Shown here: positions 29,319 through 37,066 of the stretch, in pieces
Position numbering within the stretch: the first letter of the stretch is position 1
How the letters are laid out: every line of letters starts with the position of its first letter
DNA from: Schaalia georgiae DSM 6843
GTDB lineage: Bacteria; Actinomycetota; Actinomycetes; Actinomycetales; Actinomycetaceae
Assembly (NCBI RefSeq): GCF_000429245.1
Contig: NZ_AUBM01000006.1
Coordinates: 255,051 to 319,050 of the forward strand
Direction: 5' to 3'
Length of the DNA stretch: 64,000 nt
Made by a program: the position numbers and the translations under genes
The notes under the pieces: generated by a model
What the model was told of the DNA's origin: nothing
Database searches by the model: none
The model's input: the letters and a program-made list of their open reading frames with translations, nothing else

Positions 29319-29350
29319 CCCCGAAGCCCCCTGGGCTTCGGGGATTTTGT
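29319..29350 (+). terminator. Rho-independent terminator of the tRNA cluster
   Basis: CCCCGAAGCCC pairs with GGGCTTCGGGG (29319-29343), followed by ATTTTGTTGT: a classic hairpin plus T-rich tail. It separates the tRNAs from the CRISPR array. Confidence 0.85.
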
Positions 29351-29451
29351 TGTGCGGTTGCACGGTTGTGCGGTTGTGCGCACGAGGCGGGGGCCAGGGC
29401 CGCAGCCCCCTGGGGCGCCACGCCAGGCGAGGGCTGCGATGAGGCGGGGCA

Positions 29452-29479
29452 GGGCCTGCCCCGCGGGGGCGGGGAAAAC
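29452..29479 (-). repeat. Decayed terminal CRISPR repeat (trailer end)
   Basis: Exactly one 61-bp period before the first good repeat. 22 of 28 bases match the consensus and the CCCCGC/GCGGGG stem is kept, ending in GGGGAAAAC. The 33-bp interval 29480-29512 is then an extra, oldest spacer. Marks the leader-distal end. Confidence 0.75.
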
Positions 29480-29512
29480 GCTGAGAACCAGTCCCCTCTT
29501 TCCTTGATGCAC

Positions 29513-30638
29513 GGCTCATCCCCACGCGTGCGGGGAAAACGCTGGGCGGGCCCGGCGGGGCGGCGCCTGGTGCGGCTCATCCCCGCGCGTGCGGGGAAAA
29601 CTGGTGGGTGATGGTCTGGTCGCATACCGTGTAGGGCTCATCCCCGCGCGTGCGGGGAAAACCGCCCACCCGCTGTGGTGCGGCGGGGCCTCTGGGGCTC
29701 ATCCCCGCGCGTGCGGGGAAAACGGCCTCAGCGAGGCGCGCCTCAGCCGCCGCCACGGCTCATCCCCGCGCGTGCGGGGAAAACGGCCTCAGCGAGGCGC
29801 GCCTCAGCCGCCGCCACGGCTCATCCCCGCGCGTGCGGGGAAAACATGGGGCCGGTGGATTCGCGGCGGCTCCAGGCGGGCTCATCCCCGCGCGTGCGGG
29901 GAAAACCTTGGAGAAAAGCTCCTCCCCATCGTCACGGCGGGCTCATCCCCGCGCGTGCGGGGAAAACCCGAAGAGGGCCTCGTCTGATGGAGCCGTTCGC
30001 GGCTCATCCCCGCGCGTGCGGGGAAAACATCGTCGGTGCAACTCGTCGAAGCAGGACCGTGGGCTCATCCCCGCGCGTGCGGGGAAAACGTGTTCTCCTT
30101 CAGGCGCCCGTACTCCAAGGTGGGCTCATCCCCGCGCGTGCGGGGAAAACTCGTCGATGCCGAGGACCAATCCCTTGCCGGTGGGCTCATCCCCGCGCGT
30201 GCGGGGAAAACCTGGCAGGCCACGGCGGTGGAGTCGCTGCCCGAGGCTCATCCCCGCGCGTGCGGGGAAAACGATACCATTCGTGTACACCGTGTTGATC
30301 ACGAAGGCTCATCCCCGCGCGTGCGGGGAAAACGCGATAGCCTGCTTGATCTCCGTGGAGAAGCGGGGCTCATCCCCGCGCGTGCGGGGAAAACGGCGGG
30401 GACGTGAAGAAAACCAATGACTCGGACGGCTCATCCCCGCGCGTGCGGGGAAAACACGGTCCGATGGTGTGATCCCGGCGGCGCGGAGGGCTCATCCCCG
30501 CGCGTGCGGGGAAAACTGCTCCGGCGACGCCGGGTACCAGTCCCGCCAGGGCTCATCCCCGCGCGTGCGGGGAAAACTTGATCCGCATCGTGAAGGCCAC
30601 GCTCGCCGACGGCTCATCCCCGCGCGTGCGGGGAAAAC
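29513..30638 (-). CRISPR. Type I-E CRISPR array, 19 repeats, 18 spacers
   Basis: 28-bp repeats start every 61 bases from 29513 to 30611, with 33-bp spacers. On the minus strand the repeat begins GTTTTCCCCGC and ends GGGGATGAGCC, the usual actinobacterial I-E form, with a 6-bp CCCCGC/GCGGGG stem for Cas6e. Eighteen repeats are identical; the one at 29513 has a single change, and a further decayed one precedes it, so the trailer is at the low-coordinate end and the leader faces cas2. Spacers 29724-29756 and 29785-29817 are identical. The minus strand is the expected crRNA strand, continuing from the cas operon. Confidence 0.98.
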
Positions 30639-30740
30639 ACTTCCTGACCTGGGCTTTTATCGCTCAGGCCGGTCGGATCTTGGAAACCCTCGAGCCTTAC
30701 GCCTTCTCTGAAAGCTACTCATTCCCGGGCGCCCGCGCAA
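30639..30740 (-). promoter_or_regulatory. CRISPR leader region, overlapping the 3' end of cas2
   Basis: Only 18 bases (30639-30656) separate the cas2 stop from the first repeat. Any leader of usual length must therefore lie within cas2 coding sequence. No distinct promoter box seen; the array may be read from the cas operon. The outer limit is an estimate. Confidence 0.4.
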
Positions 30741-31070
30741 ACGGCGGGTGGCGTCGGGCGCGTCTGCGGGATCCGTGTACTGGCCCCGCCCTTGGGCGAC
30801 CGCTGGGCGCATCATGAGCCGTATGCCCTCGAAGTCCACTGGGCGCCAGGGGTCGCCCCAGGTGAGGAACTCGAGGCCCTGCTCGTTGCGGGCCCTGTAG
30901 ACCATGATCGCCCGGCCGCTCCCCATGGTCTTGATGACGATCTCCCACAGCCGCTCTCGGACGCGGCTGCCCAGGTTTCCCACGAACACGCCCGGCGATA
31001 TCTCCAGGAGCCATCGCGTGACGTGCCCGCGCAGCCCTTCGGGCACGGCCGAGAGAACGAGCACGATCAT
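30657..31070 (-). CDS. cas2: CRISPR adaptation endonuclease Cas2 (I-E, CasCas2e)
   Basis: 137 residues starting MIVLVLSAVPEGLRGHVTRW, the E. coli-type Cas2 fold (WLLEISPGVFVGNLGSRVRE, RARNEQGLEFLTWG). Forms the Cas1-Cas2 integrase that inserts spacers. E. coli Cas2 is about 95 residues; here ~30 extra C-terminal residues are basic (QRRRKARGFPRSDRPER) and their codons lie in leader territory. The start overlaps the cas1 stop (ATGA at 31067-31070). Confidence 0.94.
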   Translation of the reverse strand: MIVLVLSAVPEGLRGHVTRWLLEISPGVFVGNLGSRVRERLWEIVIKTMGSGRAIMVYRARNEQGLEFLTWGDPWRPVDFEGIRLMMRPAVAQGRGQYTDPADAPDATRRLRGRPGMSSFQRRRKARGFPRSDRPER

Positions 31071-32035
31071 GTCACGGCCCGTTCCTCGTAGGACACCCCC
31101 GCGGCGACGGTCCCCTCGAAGTCGTCCCACAGGTGCAAGTCGTCGACGATCAGGGCCTCGTCGTCATCGTCGGCGTCAACGGGGTCGCCGCTCAGCGCGA
31201 GGAGGGCCTTGATGTCCCGCACGGCCTGCTCGAGCAGGCGGTACTCGCGGACGGCGTCGCGCACGCGCCGCCTCGCCTCCGTGCCGATCGGCGTTTCGCC
31301 TCCCAGGGCGGCGACGTCGAAGGCGACAGGGATGGAAAGGTCCGCTTTGTACAGGTCGGCGATGTCGTAGACGAACGCCCTGTAGGTGCCGCTGTGCACG
31401 AATCCGAGTCCTGGCGAGCAGCCGAGGGCGACGATCACCGCGTGGACCACTCCGTACAGGGCGGAATTGGCGGCCGAGAGCGCCTGGTTCACCACCGACC
31501 CGCCCTCGAAGTCATCCGGGTCGTACTCGCGCCTGTCCCAGGGGATCCCGGTGCGCCGGGAGTTGTGCCGGTACAGGCGCCGCACCCGCGCCCCTTCGCG
31601 CCCCCGCAACTGCTGCAGGCTGAGCTTCGCGACATCCTCACCCTGGAAGCGCATGAGGTACATCTGGCGGGCGACGGTGAGGCGCAGCGCGGGATCGCTG
31701 ACAGCCTTGGCCTGGGCCTCCAAAAGCCTGGAGGAACGTGACGGCGGGTTCCCGTGGGCGTAGTACCGCACGCCGTTCTCCCCCACCCACACCGCAGTAG
31801 ACCCGCTCTCGGAGAGCACTGAGATCGCTGAGTGCGTGATCTTGACGCCAGGCCCCATGAGGAGGACCGACAGCGCTGCGGCGGGGACGTGCGCCACCCC
31901 TCTACTGTCGGTAATGGTGATCGCGTTGGAGTCACGGTGGATGACGCACCGCTCCACGTAGAGGAAGGTGAGGCGGTCCCTGACCCGAACGAGGTCCTTC
32001 GGGTCAGGGGGCCGCGCTCCCGGTATCGGCGTCAT
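31067..32035 (-). CDS. cas1: CRISPR integrase Cas1 (I-E)
   Basis: 322 residues. Catalytic residues of the family are visible: Glu in LRGREGARVRRLY, His in GFVHSGTYRAF and Asp in VYDIADLYKADL. It catalyses spacer integration together with Cas2. The ATG overlaps the cas6e stop as ATGA. The acidic C-terminal DADDDDEALIVDD stretch is somewhat unusual. No cas4 is present, as expected for I-E. Confidence 0.97.
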   Translation of the reverse strand: MTPIPGARPPDPKDLVRVRDRLTFLYVERCVIHRDSNAITITDSRGVAHVPAAALSVLLMGPGVKITHSAISVLSESGSTAVWVGENGVRYYAHGNPPSRSSRLLEAQAKAVSDPALRLTVARQMYLMRFQGEDVAKLSLQQLRGREGARVRRLYRHNSRRTGIPWDRREYDPDDFEGGSVVNQALSAANSALYGVVHAVIVALGCSPGLGFVHSGTYRAFVYDIADLYKADLSIPVAFDVAALGGETPIGTEARRRVRDAVREYRLLEQAVRDIKALLALSGDPVDADDDDEALIVDDLHLWDDFEGTVAAGVSYEERAVT

Positions 32036-32790
32036 GGCCGCGCCAACGTCATCAGCCCGCAGCCGTAGGCCTTGGACCGCCCCATTCCGCCGACGAGGCA
32101 GGCGCGGAGTCTCGCGGGGTCGCGCACCTCCAGGACTCCTTGGAACGTCGCCATCTGGATCGTCACGTACGTGCCGTCGTGCCGGAACTTCTCGATGCCC
32201 CGGCCGACGCAGTCGACGACGAGGCTGGCGCCGTCGACGCGCTCCCCCGCCTCGTCCTCGAGGACCGGCAGGTCCCCGCCGATCTCGCGGGAGGTAAGGA
32301 TGGAGAAGCCGTTCGCCTCGGTCCGGTCCAGCAGCCACTGGGTCTGTTGGGCGACCGTGACGTGCGCGAGGGTCTTCTTCTTCCCCTTCCCGTTGCGCTG
32401 CTTGGCGTCGCGGAACGTGGGGTTGACGGTGATACGGAAACCCCATCGCTGCCCGGGGCGCAGCGCGTCAAGGAACCTGCTCGTGTCGCGCACCGTGACC
32501 CCCTCGTCCGTCGCGTACCCCGCTGTTTCCACGATCCACGACGGATCCATCATCACCGGGCTGGAGACGTAGAGGATCAGTGCCTCATGAGCGCGACCGC
32601 CGGTGGCCCGCCTGGAGGCCCGCGCCGCGCCAGACCCGTCGAGCCGCCACAGGAGCCTGCCCTCCTCGGCGGCATCCAGGGCACCCCGGGGGAAGCAGCA
32701 CAGTACCGCCGCGTGGAGGCGCTGCCTGCTCGAGATCAGTTCCCTGCACCCCCGTCTGCGGGGGTTGAGGAAGATTCGGGTGAGGAACAT
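32032..32790 (-). CDS. cas6e: crRNA-processing endoribonuclease Cas6e
   Basis: 252 residues. His26 (SRQRLHAAV) is at the position of the known catalytic His of Cas6e; the glycine-rich RNA-binding loop LVGGMGRSKAYGCGLM is near the C-terminus. It cuts the repeat stem-loop and stays bound in Cascade. The start abuts the cas5e stop directly. Confidence 0.95.
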   Translation of the reverse strand: MFLTRIFLNPRRRGCRELISSRQRLHAAVLCCFPRGALDAAEEGRLLWRLDGSGAARASRRATGGRAHEALILYVSSPVMMDPSWIVETAGYATDEGVTVRDTSRFLDALRPGQRWGFRITVNPTFRDAKQRNGKGKKKTLAHVTVAQQTQWLLDRTEANGFSILTSREIGGDLPVLEDEAGERVDGASLVVDCVGRGIEKFRHDGTYVTIQMATFQGVLEVRDPARLRACLVGGMGRSKAYGCGLMTLARP

Positions 32791-33519
32791 TCAGAGCACC
32801 TCCATGGGGTCGTGGCCGCCCGTCAGCGCCCTCCCAGGCGCCGACTCGACGTACTCGGGGTTCTGCAAGGGCACGCTTGCCTCCTCGACCTGGCGGAACG
32901 TGTAGAGCCGCCGCTCGGAGTCGAAACTGACCGGCACATCCTGGAGCGTGCGCCCGGGCGTGGACTCGTCCGCACCGGGGATGATCCCCGCGTCGGCGAC
33001 CACCCGGACCTGGACCTCGCGCTTGGCCCGCTGGCGCTTTCGGTGGAATCCCGAAGCGAGCCACCCAGTGCTCCGGACGACCTCCCAAATCGGATCGGAT
33101 TCCACCGCGAGGAACAGCGGAAGCGTGGGGGGGCACGCCCTGCGCCCGAGGTACAGCGGGAACGCCGGTCGGCGGATCGCGTTAGCGAGGGCGTCGATCA
33201 GCCCGTCGGGGCCTTCGACGAAGGCGGCGAACACCGCGTCGGACCAGTAGAAGCGGTCGGAGAGCGGCATCGCGGTCTTGCCCCTATGAGCTGTGTGGAA
33301 GTCGCGCAGCAGCTCGCCCGGCTGGTCGATCCGCACGGCCATGCGCAGTTCCGCGAGGTCCTCGATCGGGTCCGTCCTCCTGCGCCCCTGGGCGGCGGCG
33401 AGCAACCCGACGATCCCGCTTTTCGTCGGGAACGCCTCGGTCGATCGCCGTGTGAACCGGCTGGAGGAGCCCCATGACTGCAAGGGACCCGCCAGTCTCA
33501 GTACCAGGACTTCACTCAT
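32791..33519 (-). CDS. cas5e: Cascade subunit Cas5e
   Basis: 242 residues beginning MSEVLVLRLAGPLQSWGSSS, the hallmark Cas5e N-terminus, with R-T-E and PTKSGIVGLLAAA (about 27-45). It binds the 5' handle of crRNA. ATGA overlap with the cas7e stop (33516-33519). C-terminal RRLYTFRQVEEA is also typical. Confidence 0.95.
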   Translation of the reverse strand: MSEVLVLRLAGPLQSWGSSSRFTRRSTEAFPTKSGIVGLLAAAQGRRRTDPIEDLAELRMAVRIDQPGELLRDFHTAHRGKTAMPLSDRFYWSDAVFAAFVEGPDGLIDALANAIRRPAFPLYLGRRACPPTLPLFLAVESDPIWEVVRSTGWLASGFHRKRQRAKREVQVRVVADAGIIPGADESTPGRTLQDVPVSFDSERRLYTFRQVEEASVPLQNPEYVESAPGRALTGGHDPMEVL

Positions 33520-34670
33520 TGCTGCCCTCGAAGAGCGTCAACGGCGGCGCCGCCCAGGTCGACGAGGCGGACCTGCTGGCCGAGTTCGGCGATCGGCTCG
33601 GCCTTGTGCGTGGTCCACGCCACCAACGAGGCCTTCGGCGTCATCCCGGTCAGCGCCCGCATGTCCTTCTCGAATGCGACGAGCCGCTTGACAGCGGGTC
33701 CCGCGAAACCCTTCTGCGTACCGTCGTCCTCAGCTTTGGCGGGAACGGGTTCCTCGAACGCGCCGACGAGGTTGATCGGCTGATCGTCCCGCACTTGGAC
33801 GACGACTGCGTCGGGGAGGGTCCGGTTCGCGAAGGTCGTGACCTTGCCCGTGGGCATAGCGCGCACGAAACTGTCGATGAACAGCTTGATCGCGTCGTCA
33901 GCGGCGTCCACGGAGCCGAGGTTCTCCTCGAGCAGGTCGACGTTGATCGTCGCGTAGCGGTAGACGGTGGCCGAGGCGAACTCAATGGTGCCGATCATCC
34001 CAGCACCCTCATCGGCCTCGTCGTTGCGCTTCTTCTCGTCGTCGACGGCGGTGTAGTAGTCGTACTCGGACTCGACCTCGCCCACTCCCAGGGCGTGTGC
34101 GACCTGGCAGGCGGCGTCGACGTTGAGGGAATTGGGTTCGGCGACCATCCGCCCGAAGAGCGCGATGCTGATCGAGTGGTCCGTGTCGACCAGGGTCTTC
34201 GGTTTGAGGGCTTTGAACGCCTTCTTCCGGTCCTCGGCGTCCGCCACGGAGACCAGCGCCTCGGCGAGGTGCTCGATCTGCTTCGCTGAGAGGAACACGA
34301 GGAAACCCGCTTCCTTGAGTTTTTGGTCGGTCGTTTCCTCGTTCTTCTTGCGCCTGGGCTCGGTGAGTCTGAACCCTATTTCGACCAGACCCATTTCCGC
34401 GAGCTCCGCGGCACTCTGGGCCAGCTGGGGGGCACGTTCGACGATCGCCGCCCTCACCAGTTCGACGACGAGTTTGGTGCGGATCCCTCGGTTCCCCTCC
34501 GGGGCGCGCTTCTCGAAGTCCTCGCGCGTCGCGCGCTTGATGGCCTGCGAGGAGATGCGCATCCGGCGCACTCCCCCGAAGGTCGCGGTCTTGGGCGCGC
34601 CGGTGTCGTCGCGGTTGGGGTTCGAGGGGGGAAGGGTCTGCAGGACGTGAATATCGATAAAACGAGACAT
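33516..34670 (-). CDS. cas7e: Cascade backbone subunit Cas7e
   Basis: 384 residues starting MSRFIDIHVLQTLPPSNPNR with the FGGVRRMRISSQAIKRATR motif of Cse4/CasC. Six copies coat the crRNA in Cascade. A 48-base gap from cse2 carries AAAGGAAC before the ATG, the only true gap inside the cas operon; stronger re-initiation would suit the subunit needed in six copies. Confidence 0.96.
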   Translation of the reverse strand: MSRFIDIHVLQTLPPSNPNRDDTGAPKTATFGGVRRMRISSQAIKRATREDFEKRAPEGNRGIRTKLVVELVRAAIVERAPQLAQSAAELAEMGLVEIGFRLTEPRRKKNEETTDQKLKEAGFLVFLSAKQIEHLAEALVSVADAEDRKKAFKALKPKTLVDTDHSISIALFGRMVAEPNSLNVDAACQVAHALGVGEVESEYDYYTAVDDEKKRNDEADEGAGMIGTIEFASATVYRYATINVDLLEENLGSVDAADDAIKLFIDSFVRAMPTGKVTTFANRTLPDAVVVQVRDDQPINLVGAFEEPVPAKAEDDGTQKGFAGPAVKRLVAFEKDMRALTGMTPKASLVAWTTHKAEPIAELGQQVRLVDLGGAAVDALRGQQ

Positions 34671-34718
34671 TGAAGGTGTTCCTTTCGGTGTGCGTCGTTG
34701 CTAACAGGTGGGGGGTGG

Positions 34719-35402
34719 TTACTCCGAGGCCTCGTCCTCGGCGCTCTCGGCGGGAATGGGGGTGCGCGCGAATTGGCGCCCCCAAGCGCGGGTGACTGCG
34801 CTGCGGAACTGCGGAATCTGCCACCGGAAGAGATCTGCGGCGAGGAGCCCGTAGTCCATGGGTATCTCGGCGGCCTCGAGCAGGTCGACGATGCTCCTCA
34901 GGTGGTGCTCAAGGGCGTCGTAGGTCTGGGCGGAGACCACCGAGGACAGGCGCCGGTAGACGGGCGTCTCCTCCGGCCGCTTGTCGCCCCTCCCCTTCTC
35001 CGCCAGAGCGCGCACGGCTACGCCGAATGGCTGGGAGTTCTCCTTCGTTCCCCCCACGTGCATGGACCCGGCATTGGATCCTTGGTGCCGTGCCCATAGG
35101 GTCAAGGAGGTATGGACCGCCCTCTCCCCCCAGGACGGTTCCTTATCCCTTAGCCCCGGCCTCTCGGATTCGAGCGTGTAGGTCCAGATCGATGGGACGG
35201 ATCCGACTTCCTTGCCCAGGCCGTGCCGCAACTGGGCGCGAGCGGCCGTAGGCGATGCCTCTTTTCCTTCGAGTTGGTGTGGGATCACCCACCGCACCCA
35301 TTTCCTCACTTTCTCAGCACTCTCCCAGGAACGATTGGGCTCACCGGACGCCTCGTCCTGCGCGGGATTCGCTTGCCGGGCGCCGGCCTCTTCACCAGTC
35401 AT
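34719..35402 (-). CDS. cse2: Cascade small subunit Cse2 (Cas11e)
   Basis: 227 residues from the ATG at 35400-35402, which overlaps the cse1 stop (ATGA); longer upstream reading is excluded by this coupling. All-helical, basic surface (AARAQLRHGLGKEVG), with DYGLLAADLFRWQ near the C-terminus as in Cse2. Two copies stabilise the target strand. Somewhat longer than E. coli CasB (160). Confidence 0.9.
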   Translation of the reverse strand: MTGEEAGARQANPAQDEASGEPNRSWESAEKVRKWVRWVIPHQLEGKEASPTAARAQLRHGLGKEVGSVPSIWTYTLESERPGLRDKEPSWGERAVHTSLTLWARHQGSNAGSMHVGGTKENSQPFGVAVRALAEKGRGDKRPEETPVYRRLSSVVSAQTYDALEHHLRSIVDLLEAAEIPMDYGLLAADLFRWQIPQFRSAVTRAWGRQFARTPIPAESAEDEASE

Positions 35403-37066
35403 TTCTCGTCTTCTTTCATTTGGTCTTCGGTTCTGGGCATTGTCTTGTTCACGGCTGCCCACAGGAAGTTCTCCGCAATGCCGGTGTTCATGAAGACCAT
35501 TCCCGTGTCGCGGCCGATCGTCGCACTGGGCGGAGCCTCATCCACCAGGCGTTTGGCGAGGAGCCTCACGATGCGCCTCACTTCCCCGTGCCACTCGCCG
35601 CGCGCCGCGTCCACATCGGAGTCCCCGTCGAGTCGGGCGAGCCATCGGCGGAACGGGTCGTCGACGAGGGCGAAGAACTGCTCCTTCGCACGACTGCGCG
35701 CGCCGTCGCCCGCGCCATCGCCGCTCTGGCCTGCTGCCCTGGCCAGGTTCGCGGCGAAAACGCCGACGTGCGAGGCCACCTGCTCCGTGCCCCTCACCTG
35801 GCTGTCAATGAGGTCAGGGAGGCCTGGTCCCTTCTCTTTGAGGAGCGCCGTCGAAAAGCTGAGTTCGTCGTGGTACAGGTCCTCGAAGGTCGCCTCCTTC
35901 GGCCCGTAGGTGACGCCAACGGCTTCGACCCGAACGCGCACGGGATATTCCGTAGCAGGTCCTTGCTTGATCCGATTGTGGAAACTCAGTGTCTGCGAGG
36001 AGAGGAACTCCGTCTGCGCCGTCTTGTCGAATCCGTCGACAGCCCTAAGTCCGGGCAGTATTCCCGGCAGGTTCCGCCACAGCGCCCGGCCCGGCTCATG
36101 CTTCCTCGGCATGTAGGTGTGCTCGCGGAACTTCTTCGACTGCGGCATCGAGTAGCGCCATAGGCTCATCGGCTCGAAGCGCTGCATGTTCTGCGGAGCC
36201 AATTTGTCGCCCTGCGCCAGCACAACCCCCGTCACCCCGCTCCTGTCGCCGACCAGGCGGATGCGCCTCGAGTGCCACGTGAACAGCCGCGGAATGCTGA
36301 TCCCCGCAGGATCGGGGTCCCCATCCCGGCTGAAGTCCCGGCGTCGCGCGGTTTCGACGTCCTCGGCCTCCCACGTGCACGCCCCCTTGTCGCCCGTGGG
36401 GTCCGGGCCCTGCAAGGATCCCGAATCGAATGGGACGAGGTTGAGGACCAGTGTCTCGTCGAGGTTCTTGCCCTTGAGCAGAACCGTCCCCGTCTGCCCG
36501 CACCACGAGGGGCCGATCGGGTAGCCCTTCCCGCCCTTCGCCTCGGGATCCCCCACGGCGCCGGATCGGATACCGGAGGGGTCGTAGGCGTGGGCGTGGA
36601 CCAGCCAGAGGGCCGCCTCATCGGCGGGGATGCGCGCGATAGCCCTGGTATTCCGGGTCGTGAAGAACTGCTCGCCGTTCGGAATATCAGCGATGATCTT
36701 CTCCAGCCCGGACACCGCGTCTTTCGCCGTGCGCAGGTCCGGGGCCTGCATGAAGGGGCGCTGTCCACCGAAGAGGAAGAACCTGTCACGCCACCGCTCC
36801 AAGTAGGCGATCGCCTCGTCGGTAGGAGCACCGGCGTCCCATTGGCACCTCCAGTCCTTCGCTGATTCAAGGGAAGTCACGCGGTAGCAGATCGCCAACA
36901 GGATCCTTTGGATCGCGATCTTCTGAGTGGGGAGCTCGCAGGCGAGATCCGTGATCTCGTTGGTGTTGCGCAACACGTCGAGCAACCCCATTTTCCTGAC
37001 GCTCCCGTCGAGCAGCCGGACGGGGATCCACGCCTCGTCCAGCAGGTTGTAATCAGGGTCCGTCAT
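35399..37066 (-). CDS. cse1: Cascade large subunit Cse1 (Cas8e)
   Basis: 555 residues starting MTDPDYNLLDEAWIPVRLLD, the typical CasA opening (NLLDEPWIPV). RNTNEITDLACELPTQKIAI and LFLFGGQRPFMQ follow. It recognises the PAM and recruits Cas3. ATGA overlap with the cas3 stop at 37063-37066. Length is within the family range. Confidence 0.95.
   Translation of the reverse strand: MTDPDYNLLDEAWIPVRLLDGSVRKMGLLDVLRNTNEITDLACELPTQKIAIQRILLAICYRVTSLESAKDWRCQWDAGAPTDEAIAYLERWRDRFFLFGGQRPFMQAPDLRTAKDAVSGLEKIIADIPNGEQFFTTRNTRAIARIPADEAALWLVHAHAYDPSGIRSGAVGDPEAKGGKGYPIGPSWCGQTGTVLLKGKNLDETLVLNLVPFDSGSLQGPDPTGDKGACTWEAEDVETARRRDFSRDGDPDPAGISIPRLFTWHSRRIRLVGDRSGVTGVVLAQGDKLAPQNMQRFEPMSLWRYSMPQSKKFREHTYMPRKHEPGRALWRNLPGILPGLRAVDGFDKTAQTEFLSSQTLSFHNRIKQGPATEYPVRVRVEAVGVTYGPKEATFEDLYHDELSFSTALLKEKGPGLPDLIDSQVRGTEQVASHVGVFAANLARAAGQSGDGAGDGARSRAKEQFFALVDDPFRRWLARLDGDSDVDAARGEWHGEVRRIVRLLAKRLVDEAPPSATIGRDTGMVFMNTGIAENFLWAAVNKTMPRTEDQMKEDEK

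Noticed and set aside
29589-30420. Open frames of up to 256 residues across 29.6-30.4 kb
   Set aside because: They are translations of the CRISPR repeats (recurrent SSPRVRGK / LIPARAGK / HPRACGEN), not proteins.
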